A stretch of 21,299 bases of DNA from Porticoccus sp. (GTDB lineage Bacteria > Pseudomonadota > Gammaproteobacteria > Pseudomonadales > Porticoccaceae). Positions 8,376 to 15,064 of this stretch are shown here, piece after piece (within the stretch, counting starts at the first letter, position 1; every line of letters starts with the position of its first letter). The stretch spans positions 1-21,299 of the forward strand of contig DRHD01000178.1 in NCBI GenBank assembly GCA_011049795.1. Direction: 5' to 3'. The position numbers and the translations under genes were made by a program. Below the pieces are notes generated by a model that had not been told where the DNA came from, made no database searches, and worked only from the letters and a program-made list of their open reading frames with translations.

Positions 8376-8726
8376 TTTAGATGTCTTCTGCTGGTTTTAA
8401 TAAAGTAAACAGTGGGTAAGTGGACAGGATAAGGGTTTTATCACTCAAGTGCGTGCTTTTTTGGCAAGAATTGAAAAAGATCTCGTATCGATCAAGTCGA
8501 GGTGAGTTCAAACAGTATTCTTATGATCCCCTACTATGGTCTTTTTCTACACCTGAAAAACTTCTGCTATGGTTAAACGCAGGTACGGAAGGAATCCTGT
8601 GCACTAAGCTTTCTGTAGTCGTCGGTGCACAGCTGTTTCGGCTGTCACCCCCCGTAATCATTGATTAGAGTGATAAATCAGGTGGGCATCATTATTAGCT
8701 GCATCGCCAGTAAGAAGGGAATTGTT
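8376..8726. other. 351-bp intergenic region between the small basic gene and the exported globin
   Basis: The region holds the start regions of two divergent genes. No convincing coding frame is present; a weak GTG-started frame (8420-8668) resembles nothing I know. The only structure I see is the 8-bp inverted repeat at 8597-8632 and a short CAGC/GCTG repeat next to it. AGAAGGGA (8713-8720) is the ribosome binding site of the globin. Confidence 0.6.
8597..8632. promoter_or_regulatory. Inverted repeat CTGTGCAC / GTGCACAG upstream of the exported globin
   Basis: CTGTGCAC at 8597-8604 is matched by GTGCACAG at 8625-8632 with 20 nt between. It lies about 95-130 nt before the globin start. It could be two half-sites for a regulator or a leader hairpin; no T-run follows, so it is not a terminator. 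Confidence 0.35.
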
Positions 8727-9206
8727 ATGTTTAGCCGTGGCAAAGATATGTGGGTCATATTGAGCTTGGTTGGTATTCTTCTTTTGGGGTCTCACTCGGC
8801 ATTAGCCTGGTGTGATGACACCCAAAAGCAAGCGTCGCTCTATGATCGGTTGGGTGGGTTGGCCCCTATTTCAGTGGTGGTCAGTGACTTCATTGATATT
8901 CTTGTGCATGACGTGGTTCTCAATGCAAACCCTGCCGTGGATGCCGCCAGAAAACGTGTGCCAGCGCCGTATTTGAAGTACCACTTGACGGCTATGGTGT
9001 GCCAGGCTGCGGGAGGCCCATGCCTCTATCATGGTCGGGAGATGAAGGAATCTCATGCACATCTGGGTATCACTGAGTTGGAGTGGAGTCGTATGACTGC
9101 GCTGTTCCGTGAGGTTCTTGTAAAGAACGAGGTGCGGGAAAAGGAAATACAAGCACTACTGGAGATCGTTAGTTCAACCAAGGCGGATATTGTTGACCCA
9201 GGGTAG
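8727..9206 (+). CDS. Truncated hemoglobin with N-terminal signal peptide (likely periplasmic)
   Basis: The ATG at 8727 has AGAAGGGA 6 nt upstream and gives 159 residues. Residues 1-27 look like a Sec signal: basic start (RGK), hydrophobic core MWVILSLVGILLL, and ALA before a likely cut at 27/28. The mature part has truncated-globin marks: SLYDRLGG (37-44), AAGGPCLYHGREM (94-106), and SHAHLGI with the presumed heme-binding His at 110. By eye the B10 Tyr of classical group 1 proteins is not there (SDFIDIL at the place of KFYERVL). Three cysteines (29, 92, 99) are in the mature part. LAWC at 26-29 resembles a lipobox, but Trp before Cys does not fit. A second globin follows 87 nt downstream. Heme chemistry outside the cytoplasm is inferred, not shown. 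Confidence 0.83.
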   Translation: MFSRGKDMWVILSLVGILLLGSHSALAWCDDTQKQASLYDRLGGLAPISVVVSDFIDILVHDVVLNANPAVDAARKRVPAPYLKYHLTAMVCQAAGGPCLYHGREMKESHAHLGITELEWSRMTALFREVLVKNEVREKEIQALLEIVSSTKADIVDPG

Positions 9207-9293
9207 GAATAGCTTCAGCACATATTGCCTAGAGTGGTCGGCGCTTGGGTTTTATCTCTAATTTCTCTCGTGCTAAATAAAAAAGGATAAAAG

Positions 9294-9665
9294 ATGAACC
9301 AGAAATCACTCTACGACCGCCTTGGTGGTTACGATGGCATGACAGCTTTTGTTGATGATTTACTCCCACGCCTACAAACAGACCCTCAATTGGGTCGTTT
9401 CTGGGAGAATCGCGGAGATGATGGTATTGAAAGAGAAAAGCAGCTGTTAATAGACTACTTGTGTTCAAACGCAGGCGGTCCGGTGTACTACACTGGCCGA
9501 GATATGAAAGTGTCACATAAGGGCATGAACATAAGTGAAAGCGATTGGGCTATCTTCCTAGAACATGCGGGGATGACTATGGGTGTGTTACAGGTTCCCC
9601 AGCAGGAATGTGACGATGTGGTTGCCTTTGTCTTGAGTTTGAAAGGCGACATTGTTGAGGACTAA
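9294..9665 (+). CDS. Truncated hemoglobin (cytoplasmic, group 1-like)
   Basis: The 123-residue protein has AAAAGGA 6 nt before its ATG and no signal peptide. Motifs match the truncated globin family: SLYDRLGG (5-12), GRFW (34-37), NAGGPVYYTGRDMK (59-72) and the presumed proximal His at 75 in VSHKGM. Truncated globins bind heme and act in oxygen or NO chemistry or in redox reactions. Compared with GlbN-type proteins the usual B10 Tyr falls on Leu (VDDLLPR). It shares the SLYDRLGG and AGGP...Y.GR.MK..H framework with the exported globin upstream, so the two are probably paralogs, one sent out and one kept in. Its last codons (GAG GAC TAA) are the first unit of a 15-nt tandem array. Confidence 0.9.
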   Translation: MNQKSLYDRLGGYDGMTAFVDDLLPRLQTDPQLGRFWENRGDDGIEREKQLLIDYLCSNAGGPVYYTGRDMKVSHKGMNISESDWAIFLEHAGMTMGVLQVPQQECDDVVAFVLSLKGDIVED

Positions 9666-9746
9666 AGTGTTGAGGAATAAAGTGTTGAGAAATAGCGTGT
9701 TGAGGTATTGAGTGTTTAGGCATAGATTGTTGGTGTGTAGGTTGTT
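9657..9746 (+). repeat. Six-copy degenerate 15-nt tandem array starting at the globin stop codon
   Basis: Six 15-nt units run from 9657 to 9746: GAGGACTAAAGTGTT, GAGGAATAAAGTGTT, GAGAAATAGCGTGTT, GAGGTATTGAGTGTT, TAGGCATAGATTGTT, GGTGTGTAGGTTGTT. Every unit ends in TGTT or TTGTT and most start with GAG. Unit 1 includes the globin stop TAA (9663-9665). Because 15 nt is five codons, the globin frame continues with further in-frame stops at 9678, 9693, 9717, 9723 and 9738. Divergence grows away from the gene. Confidence 0.9.
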
Positions 9747-9772
9747 GGAGCACAGGCAACAGTATCAATAGA

Positions 9773-9814
9773 TAACACCACAAAGTGAAAAATTGCTATG
9801 TCTTTCTGGTGTTA
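9773..9814 (+). promoter_or_regulatory. Long imperfect inverted repeat just upstream of the CDGSH/FMN gene
   Basis: TAACACCACAAAG (9773-9785) and CTTTCTGGTGTTA (9802-9814) are inverted copies with one mismatch (12 of 13), around an AT-rich 16-nt loop. It ends 22 nt before the start codon at 9837. No T-run follows, so it is unlikely to be a terminator. It could be an operator for a dimeric regulator or a leader hairpin controlling translation. Confidence 0.55.
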
Positions 9815-9836
9815 GGCCTTAAAGAGAAAACCCATC

Positions 9837-11384
9837 ATGAATAACCCCGTTATAGCTGATAACAAACCGGTAAAGGTCAACTTGTCCAAGGGGCAGGAAT
9901 ACCATTTTTGTGCCTGTGGTAAATCAAAAAGCCAGCCATTCTGCGATGGTTCTCATGTAGGTACTTCATTTACACCCAAGGTGATTGTCTCCTCTGAAGA
10001 GCAGGAAGCCTATCTGTGTGCCTGTAAGCATACCCGTAACGCCCCCTTTTGTGATGGTACTCATAAGCAGTTTTCCGATGAACAAGTTGGTACGGAAGGC
10101 CCCGGTATCACTGATGATCAAGGCTTGATACCAGCGGTGCGGGCTACTGAGGAAGAACCCACGGTAGAGCTTATTCACTTGCTTGCTAGGGAAGGATTGT
10201 CAGGGGTGGGGCCGCATGGGCCTGTGAGCGCCATGGGGGTGCCAAGGAATCAGTTGCCGGGCTGGGATGATATTCAGATTATGGTCGCCCAGTTAGCCGA
10301 AAAGCCTCTGATGGAGGATGTGGCCGTTGGTACGGAGTTGGTCATCGGTCCAGAAGCAAAAACCCCACTGGTATTGAAGATTCCACTGTTTGTCTCTGAT
10401 ATGAGTTTCGGGGCACTTTCAGAGGAAGCAAAGATAGCGATGGCTAAGGGCGCTGAACTCGCAGGAACAGGTATTTGCTCTGGAGAAGGGGGCATGTTGC
10501 CAGAAGAGCAGCAGGCCAATAGCCGGTATTTTTATGAGTTGGCCAGTGCAAAATTTGGCTATACCGAGGCCGCATTGAAAAAGGTCCAAGCATTCCATTT
10601 TAAAGGTGGCCAAGGCGCAAAAACGGGCACCGGTGGGCATCTGCCTGCGGTAAAGAACGTGGGTAAAATTTCTGAAATCCGCGGAATACCTGAGGGTGAG
10701 CCAGCTATCTCACCACCCACCTTTAGTGATTTAAATACCCCGGAAGATTTCAAGCGATTTGCCGATAGAGTACGTGAAATCACTGGTGGTATTCCCATCG
10801 GTTTCAAACTCAGTGCCAATCATATTGAGCGGGATATTGAATTTGCCCTTCAGGCCAGCGCTGAATACATTATTCTGGATGGCCGGGGTGGCGGCACTGG
10901 AGCCTCCCCATTGCTGTTTCGCGATCATATTAGCGTGCCAACCATTCCAGCCTTAGCTCGAGCCAGACACTATCTTGATCAACAAGGTATGGGTGGAAAG
11001 GTGACGCTGATTGCCACCGGTGGACTGCGTGTACCCAGTGACTTTATTAAGGCCATGGCGCTGGGGGCTGACGGTGTTGCCATTGCCAACAGCGCCATGC
11101 AGTCCATTGGTTGTATCGCAGCAAGGATATGTCATACGAACAACTGTCCTGCGGGTATTGCCACACAAAATCCCGAACTGAGAAAAAGGCTGGATGTCGA
11201 AAGCTCTGCACAAAGGCTGGCCACATTTTTTGACTCATCTGTTGAGTTAATGAAGGTGATGGCACGGGCATGTGGACATTCACATCTCAATGAATTTGTC
11301 CGGGATGACCTGGCAACCTTTGATGCTGAATTGGCAAAATTGTCCGGGATTGAGTTTTCAGGGTTTGATCCTGAAAGAGGCTAG
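9837..11384 (+). CDS. Double CDGSH iron-sulfur / FMN-binding glutamate synthase-like fusion protein
   Basis: A 515-residue fusion. Two CDGSH-type motifs lie at the N terminus: Cys25, Cys27, Cys36, His40 (PFCDGSH) and Cys61, Cys63, Cys72, His76 (PFCDGTH), each fit to hold a [2Fe-2S] cluster with three Cys and one His. From about residue 115 it matches the FMN-binding synthase domain of glutamate synthase: PLFVSDMSFGALSEEA, FKGGQGAKTGTGGHLP, ILDGRGGGTGASP, ATGGLRVPSDF. Cysteines at 426, 432 and 437 (C-x5-C-x4-C) match the [3Fe-4S] site of that domain. The glutaminase domain and the NADPH-binding subunit of real glutamate synthase are missing, so it need not make glutamate; electrons could pass from the CDGSH clusters to FMN. 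It leads an apparent operon with the VOC gene (27-nt gap) and the nitronate monooxygenase gene. Confidence 0.9.
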   Translation: MNNPVIADNKPVKVNLSKGQEYHFCACGKSKSQPFCDGSHVGTSFTPKVIVSSEEQEAYLCACKHTRNAPFCDGTHKQFSDEQVGTEGPGITDDQGLIPAVRATEEEPTVELIHLLAREGLSGVGPHGPVSAMGVPRNQLPGWDDIQIMVAQLAEKPLMEDVAVGTELVIGPEAKTPLVLKIPLFVSDMSFGALSEEAKIAMAKGAELAGTGICSGEGGMLPEEQQANSRYFYELASAKFGYTEAALKKVQAFHFKGGQGAKTGTGGHLPAVKNVGKISEIRGIPEGEPAISPPTFSDLNTPEDFKRFADRVREITGGIPIGFKLSANHIERDIEFALQASAEYIILDGRGGGTGASPLLFRDHISVPTIPALARARHYLDQQGMGGKVTLIATGGLRVPSDFIKAMALGADGVAIANSAMQSIGCIAARICHTNNCPAGIATQNPELRKRLDVESSAQRLATFFDSSVELMKVMARACGHSHLNEFVRDDLATFDAELAKLSGIEFSGFDPERG

Positions 11385-11411
11385 GCCGCTGTTGGAAAAG
11401 AACCTATTCCT

Positions 11412-11825
11412 ATGGAAGAGATTGTCGGTATTAATCATGTGGGTTTACGGGTAACGAGTCTGGAAAAATCCAGAGCTTTTTACGAGAAAATTGGTTTCCA
11501 ATTTATTGTTGGTCCCATTGGCCCCGAACCCGTTGCCATTATGGAGCATCCTTCAGGGGTCAATATTAATTTCATACTTAATGCATCCACAGCACTCCTT
11601 GAATCAGGGCCCTCTGAAAATGTGCTTATGGATCGCACTGAAAAACATACGGGGTTCACCCATATAGCGTTAGAAGTGACTCATCTGGAGGTCGTGCAAA
11701 GAACACTATCTGATCTGCAAATACCGATTACTGAAGGGCCTGTCGTGCTGCCTGATGGGACTAGGTTTTTATTTGTCAGAGACCCGGATAACAACGTTAT
11801 TGAGTTTCATCAGGTGGCACAATGA
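11412..11825 (+). CDS. VOC-superfamily (glyoxalase/dioxygenase-like) protein
   Basis: The 137-residue protein has two beta-alpha-beta-beta-beta modules as in VOC proteins: GINHVGLRVTSLEKSRAFYE (6-25) and GFTHIALEVTHLE (81-93), ending FVRDPDNNVIEFHQ. Candidate metal ligands are His9, His84 and Glu131; the fourth position, in NINFILN, is not obvious. Members include glyoxalase I, epimerases, ring-cleaving dioxygenases and antibiotic-binding proteins, and the sequence alone does not tell which. Its stop overlaps the start of the next gene by 4 nt (ATGA at 11822-11825), so the two are translationally coupled, which points to work on the same substrate as the nitronate monooxygenase or its product. 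Confidence 0.88.
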   Translation: MEEIVGINHVGLRVTSLEKSRAFYEKIGFQFIVGPIGPEPVAIMEHPSGVNINFILNASTALLESGPSENVLMDRTEKHTGFTHIALEVTHLEVVQRTLSDLQIPITEGPVVLPDGTRFLFVRDPDNNVIEFHQVAQ

Positions 11826-12856
11826 TCCTGCAAGACTTATTGGGAATAGAGTTGCCCATTATTCAGGCTCCTATGGCGGGGGTACAAGGCAGTGCTCTGG
11901 CCGTGGCTGTCTCCAATGCTGGAGGGCTGGGGTCACTGCCCTGTGCCATGCTCAGTGTGGAGCAATTGCGGGATGAATTGATAGCTATTAAGACACAGAC
12001 CAATCGTCCCTATAACGTTAATTTCTTTTGTCACGAAGTGCCTGAGATCAGCCATAAAGCTGAAATGATCTGGCGTAATGCGTTAATGCCATTTTATAAA
12101 GCACATGATGTTGACCCCAATACAATTCCTGCTGTTACCCGTGTACCGTTTAATTCAGATGCTGTGGATATACTGGAGGAATTCAAGCCACCGGTGGTCA
12201 GCTTTCATTTTGGTTTGCCATCAGATGACTTGCTGGCAAGGGTGAAGGCTTTTGGTGCCAAGGTCATCAGCTCTGCTACAACATTGGAAGAAGCGTTGTG
12301 GTTGGAAGAATGTGGTGCTGATGTGATTGTTGCTCAGGGGTTGGAGGCGGGTGGTCACCGCGCCATGTTTTTATCCCGTGACCTCAATTCGCAGCTGGGT
12401 ACATTTTCACTGCTTCCGCAAATTGTCAGAGAGGTGAACGTTCCAGTGGTCGCGGCTGGAGGTATTGCAGATGCCAAAGGTGTTGAGGCCGCGATGGTTT
12501 TGGGTGCTTCAGGTGTTCAAGTAGGGACAGCGTATTTACTTTGTAGCGAGGCGCTAACCAGTCAAGTCCATCGTGCTGCACTGAAAAGCTCTAGGGCAAA
12601 GCACACGGCGTTGACCAATATTTTTACAGGGCGGCCTGCTCGTGCCATTATCAATTTTGCCATGAAAGAGCTTGGTCCTATTCATTATGGTATCCCTGAA
12701 TTCCCTTTGGCTGCTAGTGCTATTTCACCCTTGCGCACTATATTGGAAGCTCGAGGTTCAGGAGATTTTTCTCCCCTTTGGTCTGGTCAGAATGCGACAG
12801 GTTGCAAGGCAATACCCGCAGCTGAATTGACGCACGAGTTAGCAGCTGGTCTATAA
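11822..12856 (+). CDS. Nitronate monooxygenase (2-nitropropane dioxygenase family, FMN)
   Basis: The 344-residue TIM-barrel flavoprotein fits the nitronate monooxygenase family. Marks are PIIQAPMAGVQ (12-22), SNAGGLGSL (31-39), AQGLEAGGHR (171-180) with the likely catalytic His at 179, and the phosphate-binding stretch VAAGGIADAKGVEAAMVLGA followed by GVQVGTAYL. The family oxidises alkyl nitronates such as propionate 3-nitronate to a carbonyl compound and nitrite with O2 and FMN. Some relatives (FabK-like enoyl reductases) share the fold, but AQGLEAGGH favours the nitronate group. It overlaps the VOC gene by 4 nt and ends the block begun by the CDGSH/FMN protein. The next gene begins 89 nt later after an AT-rich gap. 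Confidence 0.87.
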   Translation: MILQDLLGIELPIIQAPMAGVQGSALAVAVSNAGGLGSLPCAMLSVEQLRDELIAIKTQTNRPYNVNFFCHEVPEISHKAEMIWRNALMPFYKAHDVDPNTIPAVTRVPFNSDAVDILEEFKPPVVSFHFGLPSDDLLARVKAFGAKVISSATTLEEALWLEECGADVIVAQGLEAGGHRAMFLSRDLNSQLGTFSLLPQIVREVNVPVVAAGGIADAKGVEAAMVLGASGVQVGTAYLLCSEALTSQVHRAALKSSRAKHTALTNIFTGRPARAIINFAMKELGPIHYGIPEFPLAASAISPLRTILEARGSGDFSPLWSGQNATGCKAIPAAELTHELAAGL

Positions 12857-12945
12857 TCGACTAGATATTTTTTTAAGCACATTGGTTGTTAATTCTTATC
12901 AATAAAAATAAGTAAATAAATATTTTTTGGAGTGTGAATCTAGCT

Positions 12946-14232
12946 ATGAAACTTGAATCTCTGGCCTTGCATCATGGGTATAAATCGGAAGCTACAACTA
13001 AAGCCGCAGCTGTTCCCATTTATCAAACCACCTCATACACTTTTGATGACACTCAGCATGGTGCAGATTTATTCGATCTGAAAGTCCCGGGGAATATTTA
13101 CACCCGGATCATGAATCCAACAACCGATGTACTTGAACAGCGAGTAGCGGCTATGGAGGGTGGAATAGGTGCTCTGGCTGTCGCTTCGGGCATGGCGGCG
13201 ATTACTTACGCTATCCAGTGTATTTGCTCGATGGGGGATAACATTGTCAGTACCAGCCAACTGTATGGTGGCACCTATAACTTGTTTGCCCACACGCTAC
13301 CCAAGCAAGGTATTGAAGCAAGGATGGTATCGGCGGATGATTTTGATGCTTTGGAAAAGGCTATTGATAAGAACACCCGGCTGGTTTTTTGTGAATCCAT
13401 TGGTAACCCGGCGGGCAACATTGTTGATCTTGAAAAGTTTGCTGAAATTGCACACAAACATGGTGTGCCCTTGATTGTAGATAGTACGGTTGCGACACCA
13501 TTTTTATGTCGCCCTTTTGAGTTGGGTGCAGATATCGTTATTCACTCGTTAACCAAATATATGGGCGGGCATGGCACATCCATTGGCGGTGTCATTATTG
13601 ATTCAGGAAAGTTTGACTGGGTAGCCAACAAAGAGCGGTTTCCTATTTTAAATGAACCGGACCCCTCCTACCACGGGGTTGTTTATACGGAAGCACTGGG
13701 TGCTGCTGCCTATATAGGCCGTTGCCGGGTTGTTCCGCTCAGAAGCATGGGCGCTGCAATTTCTCCCTTTAACTCATTTCAGATTTTACAGGGTTTGGAA
13801 ACCTTGGGGCTCCGTATGGAGCGGCACTGTGAAAATGCTGAAAAACTGGCTAATTACCTGAGTAACCATGACAAGGTGGCTTGGGTGAACTATGCCGCCT
13901 TACCAGAAAGCCCTTATTACCAGAATTGCCAGAGAATCACTGGTGGTAAAGCTTCCGGTATTCTGAGTTTTGGAATAAATGGCGAGTCAGGTTCCGGTAA
14001 AGAAGCGGGCACACAATTTATTGATGCACTGCAGATGATTTTACGGTTGGTCAATATTGGCGATGCTAAATCACTGGCTTGTCATCCTGCATCCACCACT
14101 CACCGACAATTGAATGATGATGAGCTGGCTGCAGCAGGTGTCAGTGCCGATCTCGTCCGTATTTCTGTGGGTATTGAGAATATTGACGATATTATTGCGG
14201 ATGTCAGTCAGGCCCTCGATAGTGTGTCGTGA
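12946..14232 (+). CDS. metY: O-acetylhomoserine aminocarboxypropyltransferase (sulfhydrylase)
   Basis: A Cys/Met-metabolism PLP enzyme, 428 residues from the ATG at 12946. It resembles MetY, which joins O-acetylhomoserine with sulfide (or methanethiol) to give homocysteine (or methionine). Visible blocks are PIYQTTSYTFDDTQHGADLFDL, YTRIMNPTTDVLEQRVAAMEGG, ASGMAAITYA, and HSLTKYMGGHGTSIGG with the PLP lysine at about 204, then LVNIGDAKSLACHPASTTH. GGAG at 12929-12932 is 13 nt from this ATG, a long spacing. A GTG at 12934 is in frame but only 1 nt from that site; I prefer the ATG because family proteins begin MKLE-LALHHGY. Methionine gamma-lyase is a less likely alternative. No SAM riboswitch is visible. 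Confidence 0.9.
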   Translation: MKLESLALHHGYKSEATTKAAAVPIYQTTSYTFDDTQHGADLFDLKVPGNIYTRIMNPTTDVLEQRVAAMEGGIGALAVASGMAAITYAIQCICSMGDNIVSTSQLYGGTYNLFAHTLPKQGIEARMVSADDFDALEKAIDKNTRLVFCESIGNPAGNIVDLEKFAEIAHKHGVPLIVDSTVATPFLCRPFELGADIVIHSLTKYMGGHGTSIGGVIIDSGKFDWVANKERFPILNEPDPSYHGVVYTEALGAAAYIGRCRVVPLRSMGAAISPFNSFQILQGLETLGLRMERHCENAEKLANYLSNHDKVAWVNYAALPESPYYQNCQRITGGKASGILSFGINGESGSGKEAGTQFIDALQMILRLVNIGDAKSLACHPASTTHRQLNDDELAAAGVSADLVRISVGIENIDDIIADVSQALDSVS

Positions 14233-14286
14233 CGCTTGCCTTAACAAGACACAACAACGAATATTGAAAATTATTCAGGAATCGTA

Positions 14287-14920
14287 ATGGCATCACCCCC
14301 GCTTTGTGACGGGATTGCTGCAACGTCATATTGCAGTGATGACATCGACGGCTGCACTTGGTTTGATGGCCATTTTCCTCGTCGATCTTGCAGATATTTA
14401 TTTTTTAAGTCTACTTTGGGAAACCGAGCTTGCAGCGGCAGTAGGTTATGCGGGCTAATACTTTTTTTACTACGACAATCTGCATCGGTATTTCCATTGC
14501 CATTGCCATGGCTGCATTGGTGGCCAGAGCAGCCGGTAGTGGAGAGATGCCATCTGCAAAGCGCTATATAGCCAGCGTCTCGGTATTTGCTGTTGTGGTC
14601 ACGGTGCCCAGTGCACTGATTGTCTGGCTGAATATCCCTTTTTTCCTGGAATTATTAGGCGCCACAGGGCGTGCACGCCAGCTTGCTGCGTTGTATCTTC
14701 GAATTATCGTACCTTCAATGCCCATTTTAGCGTTGGACAGGCCGTGGGTGGATTATTGTTTGGCGTATTGAGTATAGTTCTGGCACTGCGCTTAACGCGG
14801 CGACTGGTGAAGGAAAAGGCTATGAAGGATTTCCTGCTAACACCTGATCCTACCTTTCGTGTTCCGTTATCCGCCCATACAAGTTGTAACGGCTGGATGG
14901 GAGTATATCGTCGAGACTAA
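14287..14920 (+). pseudogene. MATE-family efflux transporter, remnant with two frameshifts and a large internal deletion
   Basis: Pieces of one MATE transporter are found in changing frames. From the ATG at 14287 (CAGGA 6 nt upstream), reading MASP, the frame shifts at a run of five C near 14295 into RFVTGLLQRHIAVM...AIFLVDLADIYFLSLLWETELAAAVGYAG. It shifts again near 14451 into NTFFTTTICIGIS...ALVARAAGSGEMPSAKRYIAS, ending PSMPILAL at about 14733. There the sequence jumps to a C-terminal piece, FSVGQAVGGLLFGVLSIVLALRLTRRLVKEK, which ends at TAA 14918-14920. MATE proteins are about 450 residues; roughly 210 remain and the middle is missing. MATE pumps export drugs and cations with Na+ or H+. 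It cannot encode a working pump. The C-run shift alone might be a sequencing error, the deletion not. Confidence 0.88.
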
Positions 14921-15064
14921 TGATATACATGAATAGATAATATTTTAGGGCGTTATTTTAGTATCCTTGTTGGTGGGTTAACATTTACTGAACCAGCTGA
15001 AAGTTACAGGGAGGGTGACGTTAAGTATTTGATGGTTTTTTAAGTCATATAAATAAGATAATTT

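Noticed and set aside
8420..8668. 82-codon frame in the gap before the exported globin
   Set aside because: GTG start without a ribosome binding site, no recognisable motif, and it overlaps the inverted repeat and probable promoter region.
8727..8815. Lipoprotein signal (LAWC) in the exported globin
   Set aside because: The residue before Cys is Trp; lipoboxes need Gly, Ala or Ser there. A normal signal peptidase site after ALA fits better.
12857..12945. SAM riboswitch before metY
   Set aside because: The 89-nt gap is too short and AT-rich, and lacks the conserved stems and a terminator.
14448..14771. Separate 107-residue membrane protein
   Set aside because: It is the middle fragment of the MATE remnant; the fragments before and after continue the same protein in other frames.
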